Shown in pieces: positions 27,459-35,685 of a stretch of DNA of 64,000 bases. The stretch spans positions 124,001 through 188,000 of the forward strand of contig NZ_RQGD01000022.1 in NCBI RefSeq assembly GCF_004770745.1, written 5' to 3'. The position numbers were made by a program, and so were the translations under genes. The notes under the pieces were generated by a model, which did no database searches, was not told the DNA's origin, and worked only from the letters and a program-made list of their open reading frames with translations. Numbering within the stretch: position 1 is the first letter of the stretch; every line of letters starts with the position of its first letter. The stretch comes from Leptospira ognonensis (GTDB lineage Bacteria; Spirochaetota; Leptospiria; Leptospirales; Leptospiraceae).

Positions 27459-28028
27459 TTGATCCTCGTGAAAGCGATTTTTGCCAATCTTAAACCATTC
27501 ATATTATCACTTCTCTTTCTCTTACACTGCCATGAATATGGCAGCATCGATCATACAGATCCTGGCTTCTCTATTTCGAGAGGACTCATGCTTTATCATG
27601 GATCTCCATTCACGGGTAAAATGATTCAAAAGAATCCAACTCTGGATGAAACCTTTATCACAACCTATCGGAATGGATTGGAAGACGGTGAGTATACGGC
27701 GAGAAAGGGAAAGGGACAACTATTGGAACAGCGATTTTACCTGGCTGGTGAGAAACATGGCATCCACCGGACTTGGTATGAGAATGGAAATAATCGAAGT
27801 TATGCTGAATTTATGAAAGGTAAATACATCAATGAAAGTTGGAGTTGGTATGAGAATGGAAAACCTGCAAAATTGGATAAATATAATGAAAAGGGAGACA
27901 TTCTTGCGACAAAGGTTTGGAACAGGTTAGGCATTATTTATATGAACCTCTCCTTCAATCCAGATGGCAGTTCTGCTGGACTTCCTGGCAGCAAAATCTG
28001 TGAGCCTATCAAAAGTAAAAGGCATTAG
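27459..28028 (+). CDS. MORN-like (YwqK-type) repeat lipoprotein
   Basis: A 189-residue secreted protein. The hydrophobic N-terminus ends in LFLLHC, a possible spirochaetal lipobox. The body has repeated MORN-variant units with the pattern YxNGxxxG/E: TTYRNGLEDGEYTARKGKG, TWYENGNNRSY and SWYENGKPAKLDKYNEKG. Database entries often call such proteins YwqK antitoxins, but no toxin gene adjoins it and that label is unsupported. The start is TTG 27459 or the in-frame GTG 27468; neither has a strong SD. The SCO1 gene starts 1 base after its stop, so the pair is co-transcribed. Confidence 0.7.
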   Translation: MILVKAIFANLKPFILSLLFLLHCHEYGSIDHTDPGFSISRGLMLYHGSPFTGKMIQKNPTLDETFITTYRNGLEDGEYTARKGKGQLLEQRFYLAGEKHGIHRTWYENGNNRSYAEFMKGKYINESWSWYENGKPAKLDKYNEKGDILATKVWNRLGIIYMNLSFNPDGSSAGLPGSKICEPIKSKRH

Positions 28029-28029
28029 T

Positions 28030-28734
28030 ATGTATTTAAAAAGACTCACTTTCTCTCTCATTTTGATAATCCCATTTTTTTGTTCTGAACAAAAACCAAA
28101 CTTTGATGCCGGTTTAACATTTGCTTCGACGCCCATTGCCGGTGTTCTGCCTTATTATAAAGGAGAAATCATGGATCCTTTTTGGTCGCCAGAGGGTCAA
28201 AAGCCAGCCGATCTCAAAAAGATTCCAGAGATAAGTCTAACTTCTCATCTAAATGCACCATTTAACAGAAACATGTTTTTAGGTAAATATTCCCTTGTTA
28301 CTTTTTTTTATGCTAAATGCACAGGGATCTGTCCATTGATCACAAGAAATATAAAAAACTTTTTTCCTAGTATCAAAAATCAGCCTTTGGTGCAGGTTCT
28401 TTCCATTTCAGTGAATCCCGAGGTAGACACAGTTGAAGAACTATTAAAATTTAGAAAGGTTTATAAAATTGAACAAAAGAACTGGTTACATCTTACGGGA
28501 TCCAAGGCTCTTATCTATGATCTTGCACGGAATCAATTCAATGCTGATGTCCAAGTGATCAAAGGCATAGCGAATTTGAATGATTTTGTTCATACAGAAA
28601 ATATATATCTGATTGATCCAAATGGTTACTTGCGGGGAGTGTATCGAGCCAAGGGAACGGGAGACCTGGATCGTTTGTTGGCAGAAATGGAAACGCTAAG
28701 AAATGAGGAAGGGACAAAAGAACACGTCAAATAA
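28030..28734 (+). CDS. SCO1/SenC family copper-binding/thioredoxin-like lipoprotein
   Basis: A 234-residue SCO1-type protein that delivers copper to cytochrome oxidase or acts as a thiol-disulfide reductase at the periplasmic face. The signal ends in IIPFFC (Cys18), a probable lipobox. The metal ligands are complete: CTGIC (Cys97 and Cys101) and His188 in DFVHTENIYLIDPNG. ATG 28030 follows the preceding stop by one base; the longer frame from 27964 overlaps the MORN-like gene and lacks a signal at its start. No cytochrome oxidase genes are nearby. Its tail overlaps the convergent cyclase gene by 8 bases. Confidence 0.85.
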   Translation: MYLKRLTFSLILIIPFFCSEQKPNFDAGLTFASTPIAGVLPYYKGEIMDPFWSPEGQKPADLKKIPEISLTSHLNAPFNRNMFLGKYSLVTFFYAKCTGICPLITRNIKNFFPSIKNQPLVQVLSISVNPEVDTVEELLKFRKVYKIEQKNWLHLTGSKALIYDLARNQFNADVQVIKGIANLNDFVHTENIYLIDPNGYLRGVYRAKGTGDLDRLLAEMETLRNEEGTKEHVK

Positions 28735-30163
28735 GACTTGGTCCTATACGATAAATCGTGATCGGATTTTTGATTCCCTTTAAAGAAACATCCTCCTCCT
28801 TTAGGTTTTTGTTTTGAAATATTTCCTTCACTCCTGGATAATCATAAATTTCTTTAGTAAAACAAATTTCTTCACCTTCCGCAATCCCTTGGACTCTCGC
28901 TGCAATGTTGATGATCTGACCAAAATAATCCAAACGTTCATTTAACATGACTGCTATCGATGCACCAGCGTGAATGCCAATTTTTAAAATGATTTCTTTC
29001 TCTAACTGCCTTGCATTAAATTTATGGATGACATCTAACATTTCATTTGCGGCTAGAATGGCATCAAGTGGGGTCAAAAAAGTAGCCATAATGGCATCGC
29101 CAATGGTTTTAATTAATGCACCTTTGTGTTTTCCAATCACTTGTCCAACTTCGTCAAAATGCTGTTGAACCAATGAAAATGCTTTTAAATCCCCAATCCT
29201 TTCGTATAGGTTTGTCGATCCCTTTAAATCTGTAAATAATACCGTAACGTCTTTAATCGAAAGTCCCGTCGAACCAACTATATCCTCGCCTTTAAAAAGG
29301 GAACGAAATGCACGATGATTTAACAATACTTTGGCTGAAAGAAATTTGTCAAAATCCAAATTGAATTCTGACGTCATGAAATCACCATCAAGTTGGTAGA
29401 TAGAGAGCGGAATCTTTTTATCAGATTTATTTATAATTTCAAAACGATGCTTTCCAACTTTAATTTGAGTCGGTATAGAGGTCACATTTTCATTTTCAAA
29501 AGTTATCAATATTTTTTCAGGAGTCGTTTGTGCATCCTGAGTCACTTCGATTAGAAAATCTGTATGGTGTAAAAAATCATTCCCTTCCAGATATCCTTCC
29601 TCAGCAACGATCTCTCTGAGGATCTGCTCTCCTGGCTCTAAAAAGCCAAGAAATCTCTCACGTAACTTAAAAAAATTTGTGATCGTTTCCTGTGTTCCAG
29701 GAATTTTTCCCTCTCTCGAAAAGTGATATTTATATTGGTATTCACTTATTGTTAAGGAAGTCGGATTATGAAATCGAATCTTCCGAATGTCTGGATGGAT
29801 GGTAAAACAAACAAGGATGGAATCATCTAGATTGGTTTCATAATCTCTCCGGCAAAATTCGCAATGATAGCGATTGTGCACATGCATGAGTTTTTTAAAA
29901 TTATTTACGGGATCACCACATCGTGGACAGATGAGTAACCATTCCATAACAAGCAGTCCACTTTTGGACGCATGTAGGAATAATTCTAATACCTCCTCTT
30001 CATCAAACGAACCTGCTGCTGCAAAAGTATAGGGATTGATTCTAAAGAGAGTATAGTCGTCTTCATTTTCGATGATGCTTTCGAGTCGTTCCACCACGCC
30101 TGGGGACCATGAACGAAAAGCTCGGATCGAATCGAATAGAACGGCAGGAGAATTCTGATTCAT
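28727..30163 (-). CDS. class III adenylate cyclase with zinc-ribbon-like N-terminal region
   Basis: A 478-residue soluble cyclase. The catalytic domain spans about 300-478 and is complete: metal-binding Asp312 (VLFTDLKGS) and Asp356 (KTIGDAIMA), adenine-selecting Lys352 and Asp412, and transition-state Asn419 and Arg423 (NIAARV). This predicts cAMP synthesis. The N-terminal region (DUF5939-like) has CPRC (79-82) and CEFC (101-104), four cysteines in zinc-ribbon spacing. It starts 25 bases after an Hpt-domain gene on the same strand, suggesting phosphorelay-linked control. cAMP made here could reach the cNMP-binding exporters encoded about 3 kb away; that is inference. Confidence 0.88.
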   Translation of the reverse strand: MNQNSPAVLFDSIRAFRSWSPGVVERLESIIENEDDYTLFRINPYTFAAAGSFDEEEVLELFLHASKSGLLVMEWLLICPRCGDPVNNFKKLMHVHNRYHCEFCRRDYETNLDDSILVCFTIHPDIRKIRFHNPTSLTISEYQYKYHFSREGKIPGTQETITNFFKLRERFLGFLEPGEQILREIVAEEGYLEGNDFLHHTDFLIEVTQDAQTTPEKILITFENENVTSIPTQIKVGKHRFEIINKSDKKIPLSIYQLDGDFMTSEFNLDFDKFLSAKVLLNHRAFRSLFKGEDIVGSTGLSIKDVTVLFTDLKGSTNLYERIGDLKAFSLVQQHFDEVGQVIGKHKGALIKTIGDAIMATFLTPLDAILAANEMLDVIHKFNARQLEKEIILKIGIHAGASIAVMLNERLDYFGQIINIAARVQGIAEGEEICFTKEIYDYPGVKEIFQNKNLKEEDVSLKGIKNPITIYRIGPSLI

Positions 30164-30188
30164 ACGTGTTAATCTTAGACTAAACGAA

Positions 30189-30536
30189 TTAACTTCCGAA
30201 CCTTGCTTCTAATTCCTTTTTTGTCTCAGCCCATATAGGCGAGATCTCTCCACAGAGCTCGATCGCTCCTTCTAGGTCTCCGTTTTTAACTTTTGTTTCA
30301 GCCTCGATGACTACCTTTGAGAGGGAACTGAGTCCGAAATTGGCTGCGACGCCTTTGATCTGGTGCAGTTCAGATTGTAGGTCTTTCTGCTCTCTAGTCT
30401 GCATAAACTGAGTCAAGTTTTGACTGCGAACCGTCATGTTTTCAAGAAGAGAAATGATCATGTCTTTCAACCATGCCAAGTCTTCAGGATCATTAATATC
30501 TACGAGCGATTCTATTCTGGACCAATCAATGTTCAA
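30189..30536 (-). CDS. Hpt-domain phosphotransfer protein
   Basis: A 115-residue single-domain histidine phosphotransfer protein. The phospho-accepting His is in LHQIKGVAANFGL, the classic HxxKG motif, within a four-helix bundle typical of Hpt proteins. It would pass phosphoryl groups between a hybrid kinase and a response regulator; no such partner adjoins it. The longest frame starts at TTG 30548, but TTG 30536 has GGAG six bases upstream and is preferred. The adenylate cyclase gene follows after a 25-base gap. Confidence 0.82.
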   Translation of the reverse strand: MNIDWSRIESLVDINDPEDLAWLKDMIISLLENMTVRSQNLTQFMQTREQKDLQSELHQIKGVAANFGLSSLSKVVIEAETKVKNGDLEGAIELCGEISPIWAETKKELEARFGS

Positions 30537-30640
30537 TTTTAGCTCCAAGTTTCTTATATCGTTGGAAATAATTAATCATGTAAATTACTTTTTAAAAAAT
30601 GAATTGAAGGCGATGGAAATACAGTTTTTTTGATACTAAC

Positions 30641-31444
30641 ATGAAGATTCATCCCACCTCAATCATAGATCCCAAGGCAGAGCTCCATGAGTCTGTAGAA
30701 ATCGGACCATTTTGCATCATCGAAAAAGATGTCATCATCGGAGAAGGTACAAAAATCGACTCCCATTGCCGAATCCTCTCTGGTTCTCGGATTGGAAAAT
30801 TTAACAACTTTGCCTCAGGAGTGACTTTTAGTGGAGTCCCTCAAGATATTGGCTTCAAGGCATCAACTCCTACATATTTTGAACTCGGCGATCATAATAC
30901 CCTGAAAGAGAACTGTATTTTTCATCGGGCCACAAAAGAAGGCCAAGCAACGAAAATCGGTAATCATAATTATTTTATGGGCAACATCCACATTGCACAC
31001 GATTGCATTGTCGGTGACCATAACATTATGGTACAAAACAGTATGATTGCAGGCCACGTAGTCATGGGAAATAAAATATTCGTTTCTGGACTAACAGGCA
31101 TTCACCAATTTGTTAGAGTCGGAGATTATGCAATGGTTGCTGGCGTAGCAAAAATCGTAAAAGATATTCCTCCTTATAGCACTGTCGATGGAAATCCAGC
31201 GACCGTCATTGGTCTCAACTCGGTAGGCTTAAAACGAAATGGATTTAACGGTGACACGCGAACAGCGATTAAACGTGCTTATAAAGTAATCTACCATAGC
31301 GGATTTAATACTTCTCAAGCGTTAGCTGAACTTGAAAAGGATACCAACATTATCGCTGAAGTTAGATTCCTTATGGACTTTTTTAAAAATAGCAAACGCG
31401 GAGTCACAGACCATCGAGCCATTGGTCGTGGCGATGACGAATGA
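30641..31444 (+). CDS. lpxA: acyl-ACP:UDP-sugar O/N-acyltransferase LpxA
   Basis: A 267-residue LpxA, the first acyl transfer of lipid A synthesis, in the cytoplasm. Left-handed beta-helix hexapeptides fill residues 1-190 (IDPKAEL, IGPFCII, IGEGTKI, IGKFNNF). IHIAHDCIVGDHN contains the catalytic His, and GHVVMGNKIFVSG and GIHQFVRVGDYAMVAG are hallmark loops; the C-terminal helical domain follows. Leptospira LpxA enzymes are known to prefer a UDP-GlcNAc3N acceptor; that is family knowledge and cannot be read here. Its stop overlaps the start of galE (ATGA). Confidence 0.93.
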   Translation: MKIHPTSIIDPKAELHESVEIGPFCIIEKDVIIGEGTKIDSHCRILSGSRIGKFNNFASGVTFSGVPQDIGFKASTPTYFELGDHNTLKENCIFHRATKEGQATKIGNHNYFMGNIHIAHDCIVGDHNIMVQNSMIAGHVVMGNKIFVSGLTGIHQFVRVGDYAMVAGVAKIVKDIPPYSTVDGNPATVIGLNSVGLKRNGFNGDTRTAIKRAYKVIYHSGFNTSQALAELEKDTNIIAEVRFLMDFFKNSKRGVTDHRAIGRGDDE

Positions 31445-32409
31445 GAATTCTTGTAACAGGTGGCTCTGGATATATAGGGAGCCACATCGTTCTCGAACTC
31501 ATGGAGCTTGGACATGAGATCGTCATTATTGATGATATGGAAAAGGGAAACGAGTCAAACTTGTTTCCAGGAAATGAATTCATCAAAGGCCAGGTTCAGG
31601 ATAAAGAAATTTTAAAGAAAGTATTCTCCAAACACGTCGATGCCGTATTTCACTTTGCGGCATGGAAAGCAGCAGGGGAATCCATGACCGATCCCTTCAA
31701 ATATACATTGAACAATCTCAGCGGAACCTACACTCTGCTAGCTGCCATGAACGAGTATGGTTGCAAAAATATCGTTTTTTCTTCTTCTGCTGCAGTTTAT
31801 GGTGCACCTAAATATCTGCCTATTGATGAAAATCATCCGACAAATCCAGAGAATTACTATGGTTATACAAAGCTAAACATAGAAGAAAACTTACAATGGT
31901 TTGATAAGCTGAAAGGAATCAAATCCGCCTGCCTACGCTATTTTAATGCAGCTGGATACGATCCGAAAGGCCGAATCAAAGGAATCGAAAAAACACCAGC
32001 CAATTTATTGCCCATCATCATGGAAGTGGCATCTGGCATGAGAGCAAGCTTCGATATTTTTGGGGAGGACTATGACACTCCTGATGGAACTTGTATCCGT
32101 GACTATATCCATGTAACCGATTTAGCAAAAGCACATATTTTATCTTTAAACAAAATCATCGAGACAAACGAAAGTTTAACGGTAAATTTAGGTTCTGAAA
32201 ATGGATACTCTGTTAAAGAAATGACAACCTTAGCAGAAAAAATTGTCGGGAAGTCTATCCCCCATAAAATTGTTGGAAGAAGAGCTGGTGATCCAGCAAA
32301 ATTACTTGCCTCGTCTACAAAAGCGAAAGCAATTCTCGGCTGGAAACCGGTACACAGCGATGCGAATTCACTCATCGCTAGTATGTGGGAACTATATAAA
32401 AAACTCTAA
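31441..32409 (+). CDS. galE: UDP-glucose 4-epimerase
   Basis: A 322-residue short-chain dehydrogenase-type epimerase interconverting UDP-glucose and UDP-galactose. The NAD motif GGSGYIG lies at 7-13, the catalytic pair is Tyr140/Lys144 (YGYTK), and SSSAAVYG supplies the Ser. The characteristic RYFNAAG and GTCIRDYIHVTDLA segments are present. It is translationally coupled to lpxA and so probably supplies sugars for lipopolysaccharide. The final 4 bases overlap the convergent VanY-type gene. Confidence 0.92.
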   Translation: MRILVTGGSGYIGSHIVLELMELGHEIVIIDDMEKGNESNLFPGNEFIKGQVQDKEILKKVFSKHVDAVFHFAAWKAAGESMTDPFKYTLNNLSGTYTLLAAMNEYGCKNIVFSSSAAVYGAPKYLPIDENHPTNPENYYGYTKLNIEENLQWFDKLKGIKSACLRYFNAAGYDPKGRIKGIEKTPANLLPIIMEVASGMRASFDIFGEDYDTPDGTCIRDYIHVTDLAKAHILSLNKIIETNESLTVNLGSENGYSVKEMTTLAEKIVGKSIPHKIVGRRAGDPAKLLASSTKAKAILGWKPVHSDANSLIASMWELYKKL

Positions 32410-33200
32410 CGAGTAAATCCTCCGGCGATTTTGGCACAATCGCTATTGGTAGATTCAACATAAGTTAGGGCTTTCTCTCCTAAAATTTCAGAACCTAGAA
32501 AACTTCCTTCCATTTGAATTTTCTTTTCTTTGAATGCAGAAACCCATTCACTTTGAAGGCGTTTGGAAACGGGTGCATAAGACCAATGCCATTTTTCTTC
32601 TTGGTAGCCTTTTCCATTGCGTTTCGCTAATTCATTGTAAGGTTGGCAAAAACCAAAACTTCCGGCATTGGTTACTAGCCAATCATAGAGAATTTTTCCC
32701 TTTCCATCTCCCTCAAAGTAACCATTTTCGAGAGCATTTAGGTCAAAATCTGTGCCCCAGTGGTGTCGAGAAGTTCCCGGCGCACTTGAAAATTCCAAAA
32801 TCAAAGAGATGATCTGATCGGGCGTCTTGCCAGCGATAGGTTCTCTCATCACTTTTTTGCCCGTATATTTTGATTCCCAGATGGACTTCTGTTGGTTAAA
32901 ACTTCGAAAGGAAGAAACTAAAAAAATATGCTGTTTGTATGTGGCAGGTTTGGATTCTTCAAAAGCATTGATCATTTTTAATAAGGCTACTTTCACATCT
33001 GGACGAAGGTAATGATCCTTGGCACTTTCCTCCAATTTTACTTCTGAAAGTACATCGAGTGAATTATACCTTCCTGTTAGATAGGCGTCCTTGTTCAGTC
33101 CCAAGTAGAGATTTTCGATTTTCTGTGCCTGGGTGTCTGCTGGCGGATTTCCACAGACAAGTAAGAATAGAATAATGCTAAACGCTAAGATTGATTTCAT
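32406..33200 (-). CDS. VanY-type D-alanyl-D-alanine carboxypeptidase (M15)
   Basis: A 264-residue periplasmic peptidase. The signal sequence ends in FLLVCGN (possible lipobox, Cys16). The zinc site has SRHHWGTDFD, with the metal-binding His and Asp, and EKWHWSYAP, giving the catalytic Glu and last His; SSFRSFNQQ is the usual substrate strand. It trims D-Ala from peptidoglycan stem peptides. Its start lies 12 bases beyond the T-run of the recG terminator; no strong SD is visible. Confidence 0.87.
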   Translation of the reverse strand: MKSILAFSIILFLLVCGNPPADTQAQKIENLYLGLNKDAYLTGRYNSLDVLSEVKLEESAKDHYLRPDVKVALLKMINAFEESKPATYKQHIFLVSSFRSFNQQKSIWESKYTGKKVMREPIAGKTPDQIISLILEFSSAPGTSRHHWGTDFDLNALENGYFEGDGKGKILYDWLVTNAGSFGFCQPYNELAKRNGKGYQEEKWHWSYAPVSKRLQSEWVSAFKEKKIQMEGSFLGSEILGEKALTYVESTNSDCAKIAGGFTR

Positions 33201-33212
33201 AAGGCTGTAAGG

Positions 33213-33236
33213 AAAAAATCTTTGCGTACGGCAAAG
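33213..33236 (-). terminator. intrinsic terminator after recG
   Basis: On the reverse strand, CTTTGC-CGTAC-GCAAAG forms a perfect 6-bp stem followed by A and six T, directly after the recG stop codon at 33240. This is a textbook rho-independent terminator for the operon running from 37373 to 33240. It ends only about a dozen bases before the VanY-type start codon. Confidence 0.8.
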
Positions 33237-33239
33237 AAG

Positions 33240-35309
33240 TCAATTCGCAAATAAAAATTTACCTTCATTGAATCTCGCAGATATTTCCATTTTTTCGATT
33301 TCATCGCCTGTCGAATACTTAAGTGCATCTTCTTTTGCTTCCTCCAGCAATTGTCTATCAGATACTAAATCCGCAATTTTAAATTCTGGAAGTCCACTTT
33401 GTTTCACACCGAGTAATTCGCCTGGTCCGCGAATGGCTAAATCTTTTTCAGATAGTTCATATCCATCATTTGATTTAGTGAGCGCATCTAATCTTTCTCG
33501 AGCATCATCACTTACAAAATCACTGGTCATTAAGATGCAATAACTAGCGATATCACTCCTGCCAACCCTACCGCGTAACTGATGCAACTGGGATATCCCG
33601 AATCTGTCCGCATGTTCTACCATTAATATTGTTGCATTCGGAACATCGACTCCGACTTCTACTACCGTTGTAGTTACCAATATTTGAACTTTATTTTGTT
33701 TAAAAGCAGACATTACCGATTCTTTTTCGGGGCCCTTCATTTTTCCATGTAACAATCCTACGGAAAATTCTGGAAAGATTTCCTTACTTAAGGTTTCGTG
33801 AGCATTTGTACAAGACTCTAAATCAACCTTTTCCGAATCCTCAACCAATGGGTAAACAATGTAACATTGTCTGCCTTCCTTAATATACTTACGAATAGAA
33901 TTATAAACACCTGTTCGCCGATCTTCCTTATACCACCTCGTATCTATCGGCTTGCGACCTTCAGGCTTTGTTTTTATATTTATTAAATCTAGATCTCCAT
34001 ACAAGGTGAGGCACAGAGTTCTTGGAATCGGAGTCGCAGTCATAGCCAGAATATCTGGATTTTTACCCTTACTTCTAATATTTTCTCGCTGATCCACGCC
34101 AAATTTATGTTGTTCATCAATAATCACAAGACCCAAATCAGAAAATAGAACATCGTCTTGAAAAAGGGAATGTGTTCCAACAACGAACGAGGATTCTCCA
34201 TTTTTAATTCGGGATAATTTTTCAGCCCGCGCCTTTTTGTTTTCTCCGCCTAACAATAGCTCAATTCCCAAAAATGGCATATTCCCCATGAACTTGTATA
34301 CGGTTTCATAATGTTGTCTAGCTAGAATTTCTGTCGGAGCGAGCATAACTACTTGTATATGATTATCTATGTAATGTAGTGCAATAAGTAATGCGGTAAT
34401 CGTTTTTCCAGAACCAACATCACCTTGGAGTAGAGCTGCTAAGGGAACGTCTTTCTTTGCCAGATCTAGAATTCTTTCAACTGCTTTCAATTGATCTACT
34501 GTCAGTTGGAAAGGTAAACTTTTAAGTAGGGTAGCCGCACTCTGTGAATATGGCAGAGGCCAAAGAAGACGTTTAATTTTTTCTCTCTCTTTTTGCTTGT
34601 AAAGAAGTAAAAGCTGAAAATAGTATAACTCTTCGTAGGCGAACCTTCTTCTTGATAATTCGATTTCCTCAAAATTCTCTGGAAAATGAATTTTGCGAAA
34701 CGCTAAGTCTCTTATCATCAAATTTCTAAGTTTTATGATTTTTTTAGGCAGGTTTTCTACAACTTGCGTTTTCTCCAAGATTTCATATATCAATTTACGA
34801 AATCCCCTTGAATCTAATCCCTCCTCTTTCAAACTTTCTGTTGAGGGATAGAGAGGTATGATGCGACCAGCATGTAAAAAATTTCCCTCTTCTTCTTTTT
34901 CGTCCGTCAAAAATTCATATTCTGGATGTACTATCTGATAACCCTTAAAATATTCGAGTTTCCCGGAAATAACTAACTTACGTTCTACTTTAAATAACTT
35001 ATGAAAGAAATTGACACCGCGAAAGAAAACCAAATTTATCCTTTCATTATTTAATGTTCTAAATCCGACAATCAATCGACTTTTTTTACCATGAACAATA
35101 TAACTATCTACTATAGATCCGAGTAAGGTGACAATGTCTCCTTGCTTAAGAATGATATCTTTTGTAAAATTTCTGTCTAGATATCTACGTGGATAAGTTG
35201 TTAATAAATCTAAGTAGGTGAAAATTCCATTTGCCTGCAAGACTTCAAGTTTTTTAGGACCTACTCCTTTTATGGAATTGATAGATTCAAGAAGTTGTGT
35301 TTCTGACAT
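33240..35309 (-). CDS. recG: ATP-dependent DNA helicase RecG
   Basis: A 689-residue RecG, a branch-migrating helicase that reverses stalled replication forks and processes Holliday junctions. After the wedge/OB domain (about 1-150), the Walker A motif is QGDVGSGKT (near 295-303), motif II DEQH (near 398-401), and the helicase C-terminal motifs LVTTTVVEVGVDVPNA and QLRGRVGRS are complete. ATG 35309 overlaps the upstream stop codon (TGATG), whereas the longer frame begins with a TTG that would overlap more. It ends the operon before a strong terminator. Confidence 0.95.
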   Translation of the reverse strand: MSETQLLESINSIKGVGPKKLEVLQANGIFTYLDLLTTYPRRYLDRNFTKDIILKQGDIVTLLGSIVDSYIVHGKKSRLIVGFRTLNNERINLVFFRGVNFFHKLFKVERKLVISGKLEYFKGYQIVHPEYEFLTDEKEEEGNFLHAGRIIPLYPSTESLKEEGLDSRGFRKLIYEILEKTQVVENLPKKIIKLRNLMIRDLAFRKIHFPENFEEIELSRRRFAYEELYYFQLLLLYKQKEREKIKRLLWPLPYSQSAATLLKSLPFQLTVDQLKAVERILDLAKKDVPLAALLQGDVGSGKTITALLIALHYIDNHIQVVMLAPTEILARQHYETVYKFMGNMPFLGIELLLGGENKKARAEKLSRIKNGESSFVVGTHSLFQDDVLFSDLGLVIIDEQHKFGVDQRENIRSKGKNPDILAMTATPIPRTLCLTLYGDLDLINIKTKPEGRKPIDTRWYKEDRRTGVYNSIRKYIKEGRQCYIVYPLVEDSEKVDLESCTNAHETLSKEIFPEFSVGLLHGKMKGPEKESVMSAFKQNKVQILVTTTVVEVGVDVPNATILMVEHADRFGISQLHQLRGRVGRSDIASYCILMTSDFVSDDARERLDALTKSNDGYELSEKDLAIRGPGELLGVKQSGLPEFKIADLVSDRQLLEEAKEDALKYSTGDEIEKMEISARFNEGKFLFAN

Positions 35310-35683
35310 CAAAGATCAAGTTCCTGTTCTTGTTCTTTCGAAAGATCGTTAAATCCACGCTCAACGATAAGATAACAATATTTACATCCGTAAATTTGTG
35401 CCTGTTTTTTTCCTTCGTAATTGACATGTGCAGATATCGCTGCATATAGAAATTCATCTTTTCGTAACATCGCCCCGCACATAGGACAGATCCGAGGTCG
35501 AGGGATATTTGGATTCCATTCCTTTGAGTATACCTTACGTGGGTCACCAGTCCTCTGTTTATCTTCTCTATCACTACGAGATTTTTCTTTTTTATCGATG
35601 GATTGATTGTCTACAGCAGATAACGCATATAGAAAGAATGCTGCTGTTAAAAGAACCCCAGCAATAGTAACAAAGGTTACCAT
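35309..35683 (-). CDS. membrane-anchored zinc-ribbon-like protein
   Basis: A 124-residue protein of unknown function. One N-terminal hydrophobic helix (about 4-22) is followed by a polar linker and a C-terminal region with CPMC (near 67-70) and CKYC (near 99-102), the spacing of a zinc ribbon. Zinc binding and an inner-membrane location are inferred. The stop is 1 base overlapping the recG ATG, and the gene starts 2 bases after the metallophosphoesterase stop, so it belongs to the same operon. Confidence 0.75.
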   Translation of the reverse strand: MVTFVTIAGVLLTAAFFLYALSAVDNQSIDKKEKSRSDREDKQRTGDPRKVYSKEWNPNIPRPRICPMCGAMLRKDEFLYAAISAHVNYEGKKQAQIYGCKYCYLIVERGFNDLSKEQEQELDL

Positions 35684-35685
35684 AC

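Noticed and set aside
27459..28028. YwqK antitoxin of a toxin-antitoxin pair
   Set aside because: Only MORN-like repeats support it; no toxin gene adjoins and the protein looks like a secreted lipoprotein.
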